This document shows, one piece after another, positions 35,944 to 45,212 of a DNA stretch of 49,439 nt. A program made the translations under genes and the position numbers. This DNA comes from Aureimonas phyllosphaerae. GTDB lineage: Bacteria > Pseudomonadota > Alphaproteobacteria > Rhizobiales > Rhizobiaceae. The stretch covers positions 1-49,439 of the forward strand of contig NZ_FOOA01000024.1 in assembly GCF_900113065.1 (NCBI RefSeq), in the 5' to 3' direction. The first letter of the stretch is position 1; each line of letters begins with the position of its first letter. Below the pieces are notes generated by a model. That model was not told the origin of the DNA and did not search any database. It saw only the letters and a program-made list of their open reading frames with translations.

Positions 35944-38900
35944 TCAGGCGAAGAGGAAGTTGTGCTCCGTCAGGCTCGACAGGGCCACGCGCTGTAGGGT
36001 CAGGCTCGAATGGTCGTCGAAGGTGATCACGACGTCGGCTCCGACCTGCGCGGCATCGGCCATCACGTCGCCGTAGCTGGAAGCCAGGTGCGGGTCGAGG
36101 GAGAGGACGTCGCCGCCGCTCGCCGGCGCCCCACCGCGGAAATCGGTGATGGTGTCGTGGCTGAGGTTCCGGGCGAAGACGAACGTGTCCGAGCCGCCGC
36201 CGCCGGTGAAGATGTCGTCGTGGACCGTGCCGACCAGACGATCGGCGTTGCGGGTTCCAAGAAGCGCGGTTCCCTCGATCTTGCCGACATTGCCGCTGCG
36301 GTCTTGCGTTGCGAAGGTGAAACTATGCGCCTTGGACGTATCGACCGTCGTGTCGAACATCCAGCTCCCGTACTTGGCCAGGACCGTTCCGGCCAGCTTT
36401 CCGTTGTCGAAGACCGAGATTGTGGTCTGGCCCTCGCTGGCGGCGCCGCGCAGCTGGGTCTGGCCGTTCGCGTTGGCCGCATTGAGGCGGGTGACCTCGA
36501 TGTCGGCCGCCGTGTGGTCCACCGTGACGTCCCGGTAGATCGAGGCGCGTCCCAGGTTGCCCGCGTCGTCCTCGGCGAAGGCGGTGAAGCGGTGCCGGCC
36601 CTCCGACAGGCCTGCTGCCTCGAAGTTCCAGAGCCCGTCCGCGCCGACCCGGCTGGTCCCGATCAGCGTGTTACCGTCCAGGATCCGGATCGTGGAAAGC
36701 GCTTCCGCCGTGCCGGACAGGGTGTAGGCCGCGTCCTTCGTGAAGGCGGTGCCGAGGGTCCCGTCGATCGTCGCCCGGTCGGGCGCCTTGAGGTCCAGTG
36801 TCACGGCCGCCACGCTCGAGGCCGCGCTCCGGTTGCCCGACAGGTCGGTCTCCACCGCGGTGAACGCGCGGGTTCCGCTGGCGCGCGAGGCGACGTCGAG
36901 CTGCCACAGGCCGTCGGCCCCCGCCTTCGTCGTGCCCACGAGCTTGGTGCCGTCGTAGACCTGCACCGTCGAACCGGCGTCGCCGTAGCCCGACACCTGG
37001 ATGCTCTCGGCGTTGGTCAGCCCGTCGCCCTTCAGGCCGCTGTCCTCGTAGGACAGGGAGATGGCGCTGGACAGGGGGGCCTCGGTGTCGATCGCGACCG
37101 GCTGGCCCGAAGGCGAACCCGCGACGGCCGTGCCGGCCGTGGCGCCGGAGAAGGACGCAACAGTCGCGCTCGTCACGTCGAGCGAGGCGACCTTCAGCGC
37201 CCCCGTGTCGTGGCCGTCGGCGATCTTGTAGGAGAAGGTAAGCTTCGCGGTCCCCGATCCCGAGACGTAGCTCGCCGACCCTCCATTGGCGAGATGGAGG
37301 GCGAGGCCCTTGCCCGCGACCGTCACGGCTTCGCTGAAATTGACGGAGACGGTCATCGTTTCGCCCGCCTTCAGGTGGCCGTCATTCGCCGAGAACGCAT
37401 AGCCGACGGCCCTCGGCCCGACGGCCACGGTGGGGGCTGCGGCAGCGGGAAGGGCCGGGACCTTCGCCGCGTCCGGCGCCGCTTGGTCGACCGGCTGAGT
37501 CGTGCCGGCGGGAAGCGGCTCCGACAGCTTGGTCTGCAGGTTGGAGGCAGTGAAATCGGATGCCTTGACGTTGGTAAGCTGGGCCAGGGTGACGAGGTGG
37601 CCCGAACCGTCTACCGCCTTGATCACCGTGTCTTGGCCGTCCTGGACCGCGTGGATGGTGTGCTGGCCTAGAAGGTTGCTCCGGTCCCATCCCATGCGGA
37701 TCGCGAGCACGGACACGTCGATGATGTCGCCGCCGACACCGGCCTTGAAGTCGCGGATCACGTCGCCGCCCTCGCTCAGGGCGTTGTAGGCGAAGCGGTC
37801 GCGGCCGTCCCCGCCCGACAGGTCGTCGCGTCCCGCGCCGCCCCAGATGTAGTCGTTGCCGCCGCCGCCTAAGATCTGGTCCGCGCCCTTGCCGCCCAGG
37901 AGCTTGTCGGCCTTGTTCGTGCCGATCAGGATATCGTCATCCCCCTTGCTGAGCGTGCGCGCGACGTTGGTCATGGTCACAGCCGTCGCGCCGATCGCGT
38001 ATCCGGCCGTCTTGCTCTCGAAGAGGCTGTTGGTCAGGGTGTTGCCGACCGGCTTGCCGGAGATGATGAAGCTGTAGTTCTGGGTCTCGCGGACCGTCAG
38101 GTTGTCGACGACCATATTGCGGCCGTCGCCCTGGCCGTATTCATAGAACTGCAGGGCATAATCGTTGCCGGCGCCGCCGCTGTCCTTCATTCCGTTGCCC
38201 ATGCCGCGGAAGCTGCCGAGCATGCGGGCGTCGAAGGCGAGCACCTCGCTGTAGGTGCCGTTGCGCGATTCCGAATGGAAGTCGAAGGCCGACTTCGACG
38301 CGTCGTAGACGACCGAGTTCGAGGCATCGAGCCCGATGTCGGCACCGTAGCTCGAGGCCGAGCGGCCGTTGGCCGTGGTGCCGACGCCGTGAACGAGGAC
38401 GCCGTGCCCGACGGTCTCGGCGAAGAGGCCGTTCACCTCGGTGCCAAGCGACGTCGCAGAATGGACGCCAGCCCAGAGGTTCGAGGCGACGATGTCCTTC
38501 AGTTCGGCATGGACGTTGCTGACGACGTTGATTCCGGTGCCACCGTTCTTGACGGTCACGCCGGACACCTCGGTGTCGACGAGCGAGCGGATGTGGACGA
38601 GGTCGGTCCCAGACCAGGAGTAGGTCGCCGCGGTGCCAGTGACGTTACCGTTCTCGAGGGTGAAACTGCCGGCGGCGTAGGTCGTGGCGCGCACGTTGGC
38701 GGTGTAGAGACCCTGTTCGACGAGCGGCCCCTTCAGCGTGACCGTGTTGCCGTCGATCGCGACAATCTGGGCCGCTTGTCCGAGCTTCGTCGTCTGGCCA
38801 CCGTCGCCGGCGTCGATGTGGTCGCCCGGTAGGCCGTTGTCGGCGACCACCTTCACCCAGCCGCCGACCTTGATGTCCGTTGGCAGGGCGGCATAGGTGA

Positions 38901-39186
38901 TTTTGGCGTTGCCTGCCGTGTCCGACGACAGGGTCACGGCGGTCGGGGGGGTCTCCTTGCCTTCGGCCACGAGCACGCGGTGCTCGCCCGAGGCCAGAAG
39001 CGTGCTGCCGTTCAGGTCGATCTTGATGTGGTGCGCGTCGATCGACAGCTTAATTTCTTTGGTGACGAGGATCGTCGCGCTCTTGGGCAGGATCAGGGAG
39101 CCGCCGCCCTGGGCCTTAAGGACCTCGAGGCCCGCCACGATGTCGGCTTCGGTGGCGTTCGACTGGAGCTGGATGGTCAGCGGCAT
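35944..39186 (-). CDS. large secreted beta-helix / RTX / Ig-like protein
   Basis: A 1080-residue modular protein without a signal peptide, as expected for type I secretion. Parts: a right-handed parallel beta-helix (about 40-405, pectate-lyase-like N-terminus GGGSLILPKSATILV); RTX nonapeptides (about 420-475: GGKGADQILGGGGNDYIWGG); a Pro/Ala linker (about 545-590); an adhesin-type beta domain (about 595-690); three Ig-like repeats each ending in DxxGN (about 710-990); and a second RTX block (GTRNADRLVGTVHDDIFTGG) leading to the C-terminal secretion region ending NFLFA. A GAGGAC ribosome site precedes ATG 39186. It resembles Prs-secreted glycanases and adhesins; I infer it binds, cuts or modifies the EPS. 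No catalytic residues could be assigned. Confidence 0.88.
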   Translation of the reverse strand: MPLTIQLQSNATEADIVAGLEVLKAQGGGSLILPKSATILVTKEIKLSIDAHHIKIDLNGSTLLASGEHRVLVAEGKETPPTAVTLSSDTAGNAKITYAALPTDIKVGGWVKVVADNGLPGDHIDAGDGGQTTKLGQAAQIVAIDGNTVTLKGPLVEQGLYTANVRATTYAAGSFTLENGNVTGTAATYSWSGTDLVHIRSLVDTEVSGVTVKNGGTGINVVSNVHAELKDIVASNLWAGVHSATSLGTEVNGLFAETVGHGVLVHGVGTTANGRSASSYGADIGLDASNSVVYDASKSAFDFHSESRNGTYSEVLAFDARMLGSFRGMGNGMKDSGGAGNDYALQFYEYGQGDGRNMVVDNLTVRETQNYSFIISGKPVGNTLTNSLFESKTAGYAIGATAVTMTNVARTLSKGDDDILIGTNKADKLLGGKGADQILGGGGNDYIWGGAGRDDLSGGDGRDRFAYNALSEGGDVIRDFKAGVGGDIIDVSVLAIRMGWDRSNLLGQHTIHAVQDGQDTVIKAVDGSGHLVTLAQLTNVKASDFTASNLQTKLSEPLPAGTTQPVDQAAPDAAKVPALPAAAAPTVAVGPRAVGYAFSANDGHLKAGETMTVSVNFSEAVTVAGKGLALHLANGGSASYVSGSGTAKLTFSYKIADGHDTGALKVASLDVTSATVASFSGATAGTAVAGSPSGQPVAIDTEAPLSSAISLSYEDSGLKGDGLTNAESIQVSGYGDAGSTVQVYDGTKLVGTTKAGADGLWQLDVASRASGTRAFTAVETDLSGNRSAASSVAAVTLDLKAPDRATIDGTLGTAFTKDAAYTLSGTAEALSTIRILDGNTLIGTSRVGADGLWNFEAAGLSEGRHRFTAFAEDDAGNLGRASIYRDVTVDHTAADIEVTRLNAANANGQTQLRGAASEGQTTISVFDNGKLAGTVLAKYGSWMFDTTVDTSKAHSFTFATQDRSGNVGKIEGTALLGTRNADRLVGTVHDDIFTGGGGSDTFVFARNLSHDTITDFRGGAPASGGDVLSLDPHLASSYGDVMADAAQVGADVVITFDDHSSLTLQRVALSSLTEHNFLFA

Positions 39187-39588
39187 GGGCGTCCTCGAAA
39201 ACAGCGGACCACCCGGACATCGAGGTGGTCATCATTGATTGAGGACTGTAATCGCTATCCTTTTAGTCTTGATGTGGCGCAGCAGTAGTATTTTAATAAA
39301 AAATCAAAAAATCATCTTATAATATAACATTTGAAATGAATTCTATTTTTGCAAAATTGATCATAAATCTATCGGACGCTCCGTCCGCCGCTACCGCGCC
39401 ACCGCGCCAGGGTGGGCGGCGAGCGGCATCGAGGGCGGATGGGCGTCGGGGGGACGAGCCGGCCGGCCGCCGGCGGGAGGAATCGAATGCGGCCGGCGCT
39501 CGAATCAATTCCGCGTGATAACCTCGCCCTGATAATGACGGCATGATATTTTTTTTAGAAATACCTCCGACAATCGACTTGGGTTGCT
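39187..39588. promoter_or_regulatory. AT-rich intergenic region upstream of the beta-helix/RTX gene
   Basis: 402 bases without a gene. The segment 39280-39365 is strikingly AT-rich, with long A and T runs, against the GC-rich background; it lies 100-180 bases ahead of the large RTX gene and probably holds its promoter. A second AT patch with a T8 run sits at 39550. The part 39370-39520 is GC-rich and shows nothing recognisable. Such AT-rich islands are typical targets of silencing proteins of the MucR/H-NS type, which is inference only. Confidence 0.5.
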
Positions 39589-40715
39589 TTGGGACGACTG
39601 ATTTCGTTGGACGCGCTGCGCGGCATCGCCGCCCTGACCGTCGTGCTTCACCACCTCTTCCTCGCTTTCCGATCACGTCCGACCGGATCGACTTGGGATC
39701 GCTGTCCATCTGAGGAGAGTGGTCGACTTGGCTACACTATTCGCCGCTGAGAACCTTCGTTGGCGGTCGGCCTGCGGTGGTCCTGTTCTTCGTGCTGTCG
39801 GGCTTTGTGCTCGACATTGTCTTCCAGCGGGTGGCCCAGACACCCTATCTGGACTACGCGTGGAAGCGGTTCTGCCGGATCTACATCCCGTTCGCCGCGG
39901 CGATCCTACTGGCGGCGCTTCTCACCGCCTTGGCTGTAAACCAAGGGGTCGCCGGCCTCAGCGAATGGTTCCACGGCAAGTCCTGGACGGACCCGGTCAG
40001 CTTCGAGCTGATCGTCGCGCATCTCAGCATGGACGGTATCGCAAGCCATTCCTCTCTGAACAACGTGATGTGGAGCCTCGTGCACGAGATGCGGATCTCG
40101 CTGGCGTTTCCGCTCGTCATGCTGGTCGTCCTGCGCGGCGTGCCGGCGACGCTGGCGGCGATCGCCATCGTGCTCCTGTTCACCGAACTCACCGCCCCGC
40201 TCGTCACGCCGGACACGCTCCTCGCCTCGCTGAATGCGACGCTCTACTATTCGACTTACTTCGCCGCCGGCGCCCTGCTGTCGGTCCGCCGCGATGACGT
40301 CGCGCGCCGCGCGTCGGAAATGAAGCCTCTGTGGGTGCTGGCGACGATCGCGGTTTGTGTCACGCTCCTGGCCGTCCCGCCGGGGATCAAGGGGTCGGAG
40401 TTCCTGTTCGGGATCGCCTCCGTCGTCCTCATCGCCCTCGGGGCCAACGTCTTACAGCGCTTCCTGAACGTCGCGCCTCTGGTCTGGCTGAGGCGCGTCT
40501 CCTTCAGCCTTTACCTCGTCCATCTTCTTATTCTTCTGGCCACTTTCCGGATCTTTGACGGCGTCCTGTCGCCGCTGGGGATCTCCCTCCTGGTGATCGT
40601 CGTTTCACTGGCGGCGACCGAACTCTGCTTACGCCTCGTCGAGATGCCGGCGATGTCCCTAGGCCGGCGCCTGCCCCTTTCGAAGGCCAAAGGCGCGCCG
40701 TTCGCGAGTCCTTGA
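39589..40715 (+). pseudogene. acyltransferase family 3 (OafA/ExoZ-like), 5' end broken
   Basis: An integral-membrane acyltransferase whose start is split. Around 39600 the family N-terminus is readable (SLDALRGIAALTVVLHHLF, with the conserved Arg and His), but it runs into a stop at 39748. The rest of the protein continues in another frame: a frameshift near 39668, then in the new frame a TGA at 39711, then SPLRTFVGG, VVLFFVLSGFVLDIVF and a normal polytopic remainder to LVEMPAMSLGRR at 40715. A protein starting at GTG 39777 could still be made but would lack the first helix with the catalytic His. Such enzymes acetylate surface polysaccharides. No good start codon remains; TTG 39589 is the best upstream. 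Confidence 0.8.
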
Positions 40716-40751
40716 TGCGGGGGTGGGGACGGTCGCGCCAAGGCGCCGCGC

Positions 40752-41619
40752 TCAAGGGCGTTGCTCGCTGCGGGCGTCCCCTGCGCCCCTGAGTTCGCCG
40801 GCGGCCGTCCGCACCACGCCGACAAAGGCCGTTGGTTTCAGCTCGCCGCGCGCCATCAGCGCCGAGCAGACGGCCAGCTTGCGCAGAAGCGCGCTGCGCA
40901 AGGCTGGAAGGCGGCGTGCGTGGCGGGCGATCACCATCAGCCCCGACCGGTAGCACTTGGCACGGATGGCGGTGTTGCGATCCCGATGCCCGATCGCGGG
41001 CTGCGGCAGGAAGTGTGCCCACCGGAACACCGCGAAGGCGCGCAGGGAGTAGTCGTTGTCTTCCGAGCCGTTCAGCCGCGCCCCGACGCCTAGATCCAGA
41101 TCGAAGTCGCCGAGGTCGTGTGCGACTTGGCTGCGGAACACCATCGTGTTGGACGAGGCCCGCCGCAGGACGTCGTGGACCGAGGCGCCGCGCTCGAGCG
41201 TCGCGTTGATCCGAACCGGCGCGGACGCGTAGTCGCAGAATCAGAAGTCAAGAGACGCGTCGGACGCGAAGATGCCGTGGACATGCGCGAGGATGCCGTC
41301 CGTATACCAGCAGTCGTCATCCGGAGAGGCGACAATCTCGCCGTCGGCCATCCAGCCGAGGCGCCGTCCTTCGGCCAGAAGCTGGTTGCGCGCCACCGAC
41401 AGCGAGAACATCTCGGGCACCGTCAGAAGGGTGGCGAACCGAGCCTCGTCCTCGAACATGAGCTCGGCGGGTACGCTCTCGCAGCCCTGCAGCAGCAGCA
41501 GCCGGATCGTCACGTCTGGCCTGGCGCGCGCGGCCGCCTCGACCGACGCCACCATCTTTCTGAAAGACCTTGGAGCGGCCGGAGGACAGGTTCGCCGTGC
41601 TGAACAGTTTGATGATCAT
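40752..41619 (-). pseudogene. glycosyltransferase family 2, frameshifted and with nonsense codon
   Basis: A GT-A fold glycosyltransferase reading MIIKLFSTANLSSGRSKVFQ at 41619, then after an extra A in an A-run at about 41556-41559 continuing in another frame as MVASVEAAARARPDV. The donor-binding acidic motif is present (IVASPDDDCWY). A TGA at 41241-41243 interrupts after SLDF; the same frame continues with APVRINATLERGASV, SSNTMVFRSQVAHDLG and GARLNGSEDNDYSLRAF, the usual C-terminal acceptor region. Two independent lesions make it non-functional unless they are sequencing errors. It would have been part of the repeat-unit assembly. Convergent with the broken acyltransferase. Confidence 0.82.
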
Positions 41620-41713
41620 CGCGCCTCGAGCTTATGACGTGCGTGGATGAGTGCCGCGCGATCCCGTGGTTCGGCGGCGGTGCTTGCGGCTTCTTGTCCT
41701 GCCGTCCACCCCT

Positions 41714-43237
41714 TCACGGATGCATGGGCTCGCGCGGCCTGACGTCGTAGATGCCGGCCGCCGGGTCGATATCGCGCACGAAGACGTCCTGCTGCCGATC
41801 CAGGACCCCGCCCCATCCCGCGGGCGGCCCAGGGGGCACCGGCGTCTCCCCTGGCTGGCCCTTGGTGTTTTGAATCAGCTCGTCCAGGATGACGTTCGGG
41901 TGCGGCGGGAGACGGGTCGTCACCTCCAACTGGGGCACGACGTTGCCCTCCACGACGGTCCGCTCGACCGGCGCCCGGCTCTTGGCGTAGAGGATGCGGA
42001 TCCGCGCCGTCACGCGCGTCGGGTCGGAACTCAGCGCCACGTTCTCCGTAATCTCCGAGTCCTCGACGCCCAGCATCGTCAGCGCGTGCGTGGAATTGGT
42101 GACGATGACGTTGCCGCTCACCCGGACATGGCTCCATTTCCCGTCGAAGATCGAGATGCCCTGGCGGTAGACACCGGATTCGGGCGTCATCCACTGGCCG
42201 GCGACCTTGCGCTTCGGATCGGGCGGCTCCGCCCGCTGGGGCTGGTAGTGCAGGGTCAGGTTGCCGTCGATCACGACGTCGGAGGCGAGGTCCGGATCCT
42301 TGTTCCACCCCTGGATGGCGTCCGAATGCAGCGGATTTGACAAGCTGTTGCGCCCGTTCAGGATCGCATTGCCGAGGAGCCACTGGCGACCCGTCTCGAA
42401 AGTGATGTTGTCGTTGACCACGCCCTCGAAGCGGTTTCCCGCGACCAGTGCGGACGTGCCGGCCGACCGGAAGCCGTTGTAGAGATCGTCGAACCGGTTG
42501 CCGACGACCGAAGCGCAGTGCCCGCGCGAGAACAGGCCCATCCTGGAACGTTGCGCCCAGTCCTCATCACTCCATGATGCGCCGTCGGTGCGGGTGGAGA
42601 AGCGGTTGGATCGGAAGACGATGGACGACGCATCGGGAGAGACGGTAGCGAGCCACCGGTTGTTCTTCCCGTCGCCCGCCGAAGAGAAGCGCAGACCCTC
42701 GAACACGATGTTCTGGGCGTCAGTGACCCGCAGGGTCTCGATGACCGGGGCCGCCCCAGGCGCCGCCCGGATCGCGATGAAGCCGTCATTGCCGAGGTCG
42801 GGCACGACCACCGAGCCGTGATCGCCCGACCGCAGGAGCAACGTGTCGCCGGCCTCCAGCGGCATCTGGAGCCGACCCTTACGGATCGCGTCGAACACGG
42901 CGGATAGCGAGGGAAGCGGCCGCTCGGCGCTTCCCTCGCCGTCCAGCCGGCCGCCGACGGGATCGAGCACGTAGGTCCGCCCCTTCGACACGGGGTCGGG
43001 GAGGGGGCAGCCGTCGAAGGCCGCCGGCGCCTTCGTGCGCCCGTAGTCGAGGACGGAGCGCTCCATGTACTCGGTGAAGTCGCGCGAGGACAGGCGTTGG
43101 ACGTCGCCCGACGGCTCGGACAGGATCGCGCTTTCGACGAAGGTGGAACGGGGTGCCTCCGTCGCTTCGGCGGTACCGCAGACCGTCAATGCCAGGGTCG
43201 CGGCGAGACCGACGAATTCGATCGCTCCTGCCTTCAT
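41714..43237 (-). CDS. periplasmic/secreted right-handed beta-helix protein
   Basis: A 507-residue protein with a probable Sec signal peptide (FVGLAATLALTVCGTAEA) and a parallel beta-helix body. Rungs of the form xxIVFEGLRFSSAGDG, SSIVFRSNRFSTRTDG and TSALVAGNRFEGVVNDN are visible from about residue 150 to 430, as in polysaccharide lyases and epimerases, with HSDAIQGW in the centre (a His/Asp pair common in AlgG-type epimerases). The start at 43237 is an ATG. The C-terminus is Pro-rich. It probably acts on a polysaccharide in the periplasm, for example degrading mislocalised polymer or epimerising it; this is inference from fold and position. It is flanked by pseudogenes but itself intact. 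Confidence 0.82.
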   Translation of the reverse strand: MKAGAIEFVGLAATLALTVCGTAEATEAPRSTFVESAILSEPSGDVQRLSSRDFTEYMERSVLDYGRTKAPAAFDGCPLPDPVSKGRTYVLDPVGGRLDGEGSAERPLPSLSAVFDAIRKGRLQMPLEAGDTLLLRSGDHGSVVVPDLGNDGFIAIRAAPGAAPVIETLRVTDAQNIVFEGLRFSSAGDGKNNRWLATVSPDASSIVFRSNRFSTRTDGASWSDEDWAQRSRMGLFSRGHCASVVGNRFDDLYNGFRSAGTSALVAGNRFEGVVNDNITFETGRQWLLGNAILNGRNSLSNPLHSDAIQGWNKDPDLASDVVIDGNLTLHYQPQRAEPPDPKRKVAGQWMTPESGVYRQGISIFDGKWSHVRVSGNVIVTNSTHALTMLGVEDSEITENVALSSDPTRVTARIRILYAKSRAPVERTVVEGNVVPQLEVTTRLPPHPNVILDELIQNTKGQPGETPVPPGPPAGWGGVLDRQQDVFVRDIDPAAGIYDVRPREPMHP

Positions 43238-43307
43238 GCCGATCGTCTCCTGTCGGGCGTTTCACCAAGTGCGAACGCGGTCGCGCGGGGGGCGCGGGAG
43301 GCACGGT

Positions 43308-43967
43308 TCATGGCGTCGTGCCGGCGCCGCAGCGGACGAGGCCATCGTCCCTCATGCGCTGCACGGTGTCGGGCACGATGACGGCCGCCGCTGAGGGCGA
43401 GGGATGAAGGCTGTCGCAGACCGCGAGATAGAGTTCGTTGAGCGGCAGCGCCGCCTAGGCCGGCCGGTGGTCGATGTAGCCGAGGCCGAGTTCGGCGACG
43501 AGTTCGCGATGCACCTCTTTGCAGCGGTCCCGCAGAGGAACTCATCCAAGAGCGCCGGCCGCCGAACGGGTTCATCCTCATCGCGTAGACAACGCGTCTA
43601 CGATCCAACGCATGTTGGCCGTGCTCGTTGACGGGCCGATCAGCTTATTCAGCGCAGCGTCGTTGGCTCCGAACTCGATGAAGACAATGTCGGGCCGGGT
43701 CGCGGCGACGTCGCCGACCGCCTCGACGCCCCCGTCCGACGCGGTGCCGGCCCGACCTCGACTGCTGACCTCCCCCGGCCTTCCCAGACAGCCCCCGAAG
43801 ACGTCCGCAGCGGGCTCCTGCCACCCTCCGTTCGCCGTCAGGCTCGTTCCGAACGTGGCGATCCGCAATCCGTCCGTTCCCGAATACGGCGGCGTGGCGA
43901 CCGGCGCCGATGCCCGCAGCGCGGTGCAGCCCACGACCGCCTGGATGATCGAGGGGCGCCGCCTCAC
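43308..43967 (-). pseudogene. SGNH/GDSL hydrolase, multiply disrupted
   Basis: The reading begins at GTG 43967 with an AGAAGGAAGG ribosome site and gives a SGNH hydrolase: block I LRIATFGTSLTANGGW (catalytic Ser), block III DIVFIEFGANDAAL, and after several frame changes block V CDSLHPSPSAA (catalytic Asp and His). Lesions are a stop at 43578-43580 with a needed frame change, another frame change near 43530, and TAG at 43455-43457. The last codons read RCGAGTTP before TGA 43308. These enzymes deacetylate or deesterify polysaccharides, fitting the locus, but this copy is dead. Confidence 0.78.
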
Positions 43968-44040
43968 GGCCTTCCTTCTGCCGCCGGCCACCGTCTCGCA
44001 AGCGGTCGCGGCGTGACGACGGCCCAGGGGTCTACGTCCC

Positions 44041-44289
44041 TCAGACGTTGCGCTTGGCCAGGGCCGGCTCGGCCGCCTCGACGCTGCCGCAGCCGATCGA
44101 GAGATGCTCGAAGCCACCCTCCGCCATGGCCTCCAGCGAGAAGGCGTTGCTGAAGTCGACAGAGATCGGGTTGCGCAGGGCCGCCCGGTAGCCCTCCGGC
44201 GGGAACCGCAAGAACTTGTCCTATTCCGTCGCGAGAACGCAGAGGTCGGCCCCTTCGATCGCGTCCTGCATCGTCGGGCTGTACTCGAT
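44041..44289 (-). pseudogene. UDP-glucose/GDP-mannose dehydrogenase, C-terminal fragment
   Basis: The minus strand gives the C-terminal domain of a nucleotide-sugar dehydrogenase: YSPTMQDAIEGADLCVLATE, then a TAG at 44221-44223 exactly where the family has Trp (TEWDKF), then DKFLRFPPEGYRAAL and the terminal VDFSNAFSLEAM region. The 5' part is missing: an IS3 end (TGAACC at 44290) abuts it. The intact enzyme would oxidise UDP-glucose to UDP-glucuronate for acidic EPS. Assignment is from conserved order of motifs. Confidence 0.75.
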
Positions 44290-44930
44290 TGAACCACGCT
44301 GGGTTTCCCGGAGGCTGTTTGGTTTGAGTTCTACGCGGCGATCGGCATGGCCTCAAGCCTGGCGTAATAGACTTCTTCCGCTTCGACGTGCGGGATGTTG
44401 CCGATCGGCTCGAGCAATCGTCAGGTATTGAACCAGTCGACCCATTCGAGGGTAGCGAACTCGACGGCGTCGAAGGAGCGCCAGCGCGGTCCGAATGGCA
44501 AACGAGGCCGTCGCCGGCGAAGGACCGGCGTTGGTGGACCGCCTGTTCCGGAGCATTTAAAACGAAGTCCGTCGGCGCCGAGCGCGATACCCGCCAAGCA
44601 ACGATGCACTGGGCGAAGGCGTCACGACGTCAGCGCAAATGCGCGGCATGTGTCGCGTAGGCGACATAAACAAAGCCACCCCAGGTCGCGACATCGGTTA
44701 GATCGCTGAGCCACAGCATGTTCGGGCGCGGCGCCTCGGAGATGCGGTCCACCCGGTCGGGCGGGCATGGCGCCGCGGTCTCGCGGATCGTGGAGCGCAC
44801 GGTTTTGCCGCGGACGTCACCTTTCAGACCCATCTGCCGCATCAGGCGCGAAACGGTACAACGAGCGACGTCGAAGCGTTCGCGCCGCATCTGCCGCTTG
44901 ACGACGCGCTCGATCGGCTCAGAGCCGTTC
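44290..44930 (-). mobile_element. IS3-family element remnant (transposase orfB fragment)
   Basis: A degenerate insertion sequence. Its right end matches IS3-type termini (TGAACCACGCTGGGTTTCCC at 44290). Transposase blocks readable on the minus strand, in N-to-C order: FDVARCTVSRLMRQMGLKGD, LDVATWGGFVYVAYA-like segment (SDLTDVATWGGFVYVAYA), VAWRVSRSAPTDFVLNA, GLVCHSDR, then WRSFDAVEFATLEWVDWFN, a TAG, RLLEPIGNIPHVEAEEVYYA and MPIAA at the stop 44331. The blocks between HSDR and WRSFD, which contain much of the catalytic core, are deleted, and frames change several times. The far end is not defined; 44930-45150 shows nothing else recognisable. Confidence 0.78.
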
Positions 44931-45152
44931 GACCCCGACGACACCGTCTCGGGTCGTTCAAGACCGCGGCAAGGGTGCCGCGCTGACTTGTGGATGCCGC
45001 AGAAGCGCGCACAGGGTCGTCGCTTGCGACCCATGCGGGAGCTTGATCTGGACAAGGGTGTCCGCACGTCCGTCCTCGCCGAGGCGGGCCGGCACCGCCC
45101 CTTTGGCCGGCGTCGATGCACGTACGGGGCAGCCCGCCGTTCACGGCTCCAA

Positions 45153-45187
45153 CGAAAAGAGGCCACCGGCTTGCCGCCGGTGGCCTC
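45153..45187 (-). terminator. intrinsic terminator of the first RTX gene
   Basis: A perfect 12-bp inverted repeat (GAGGCCACCGGC/GCCGGTGGCCTC, loop of five) at 45159-45187, followed on the minus strand by TTTT. It lies 25 bases past the RTX stop at 45213, in the right place and orientation for a rho-independent terminator. Confidence 0.85.
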
Positions 45188-45212
45188 GATTGTCTCGACG
45201 ATGTCTTCGACC

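Noticed and set aside
36010-37671. A 553-codon plus-strand open frame opposite the large RTX gene
   Set aside because: Val/Arg/Gly-rich shadow of the repetitive RTX/Ig-like coding sequence; no motif and no ribosome site.
13553-44223. Amber or opal recoding, because several pseudogenes have stops where Trp or Glu is expected
   Set aside because: TAG and TGA end normal genes here (CobW and flippase genes end in TAG), and the affected genes also carry frameshifts, so decay explains it.
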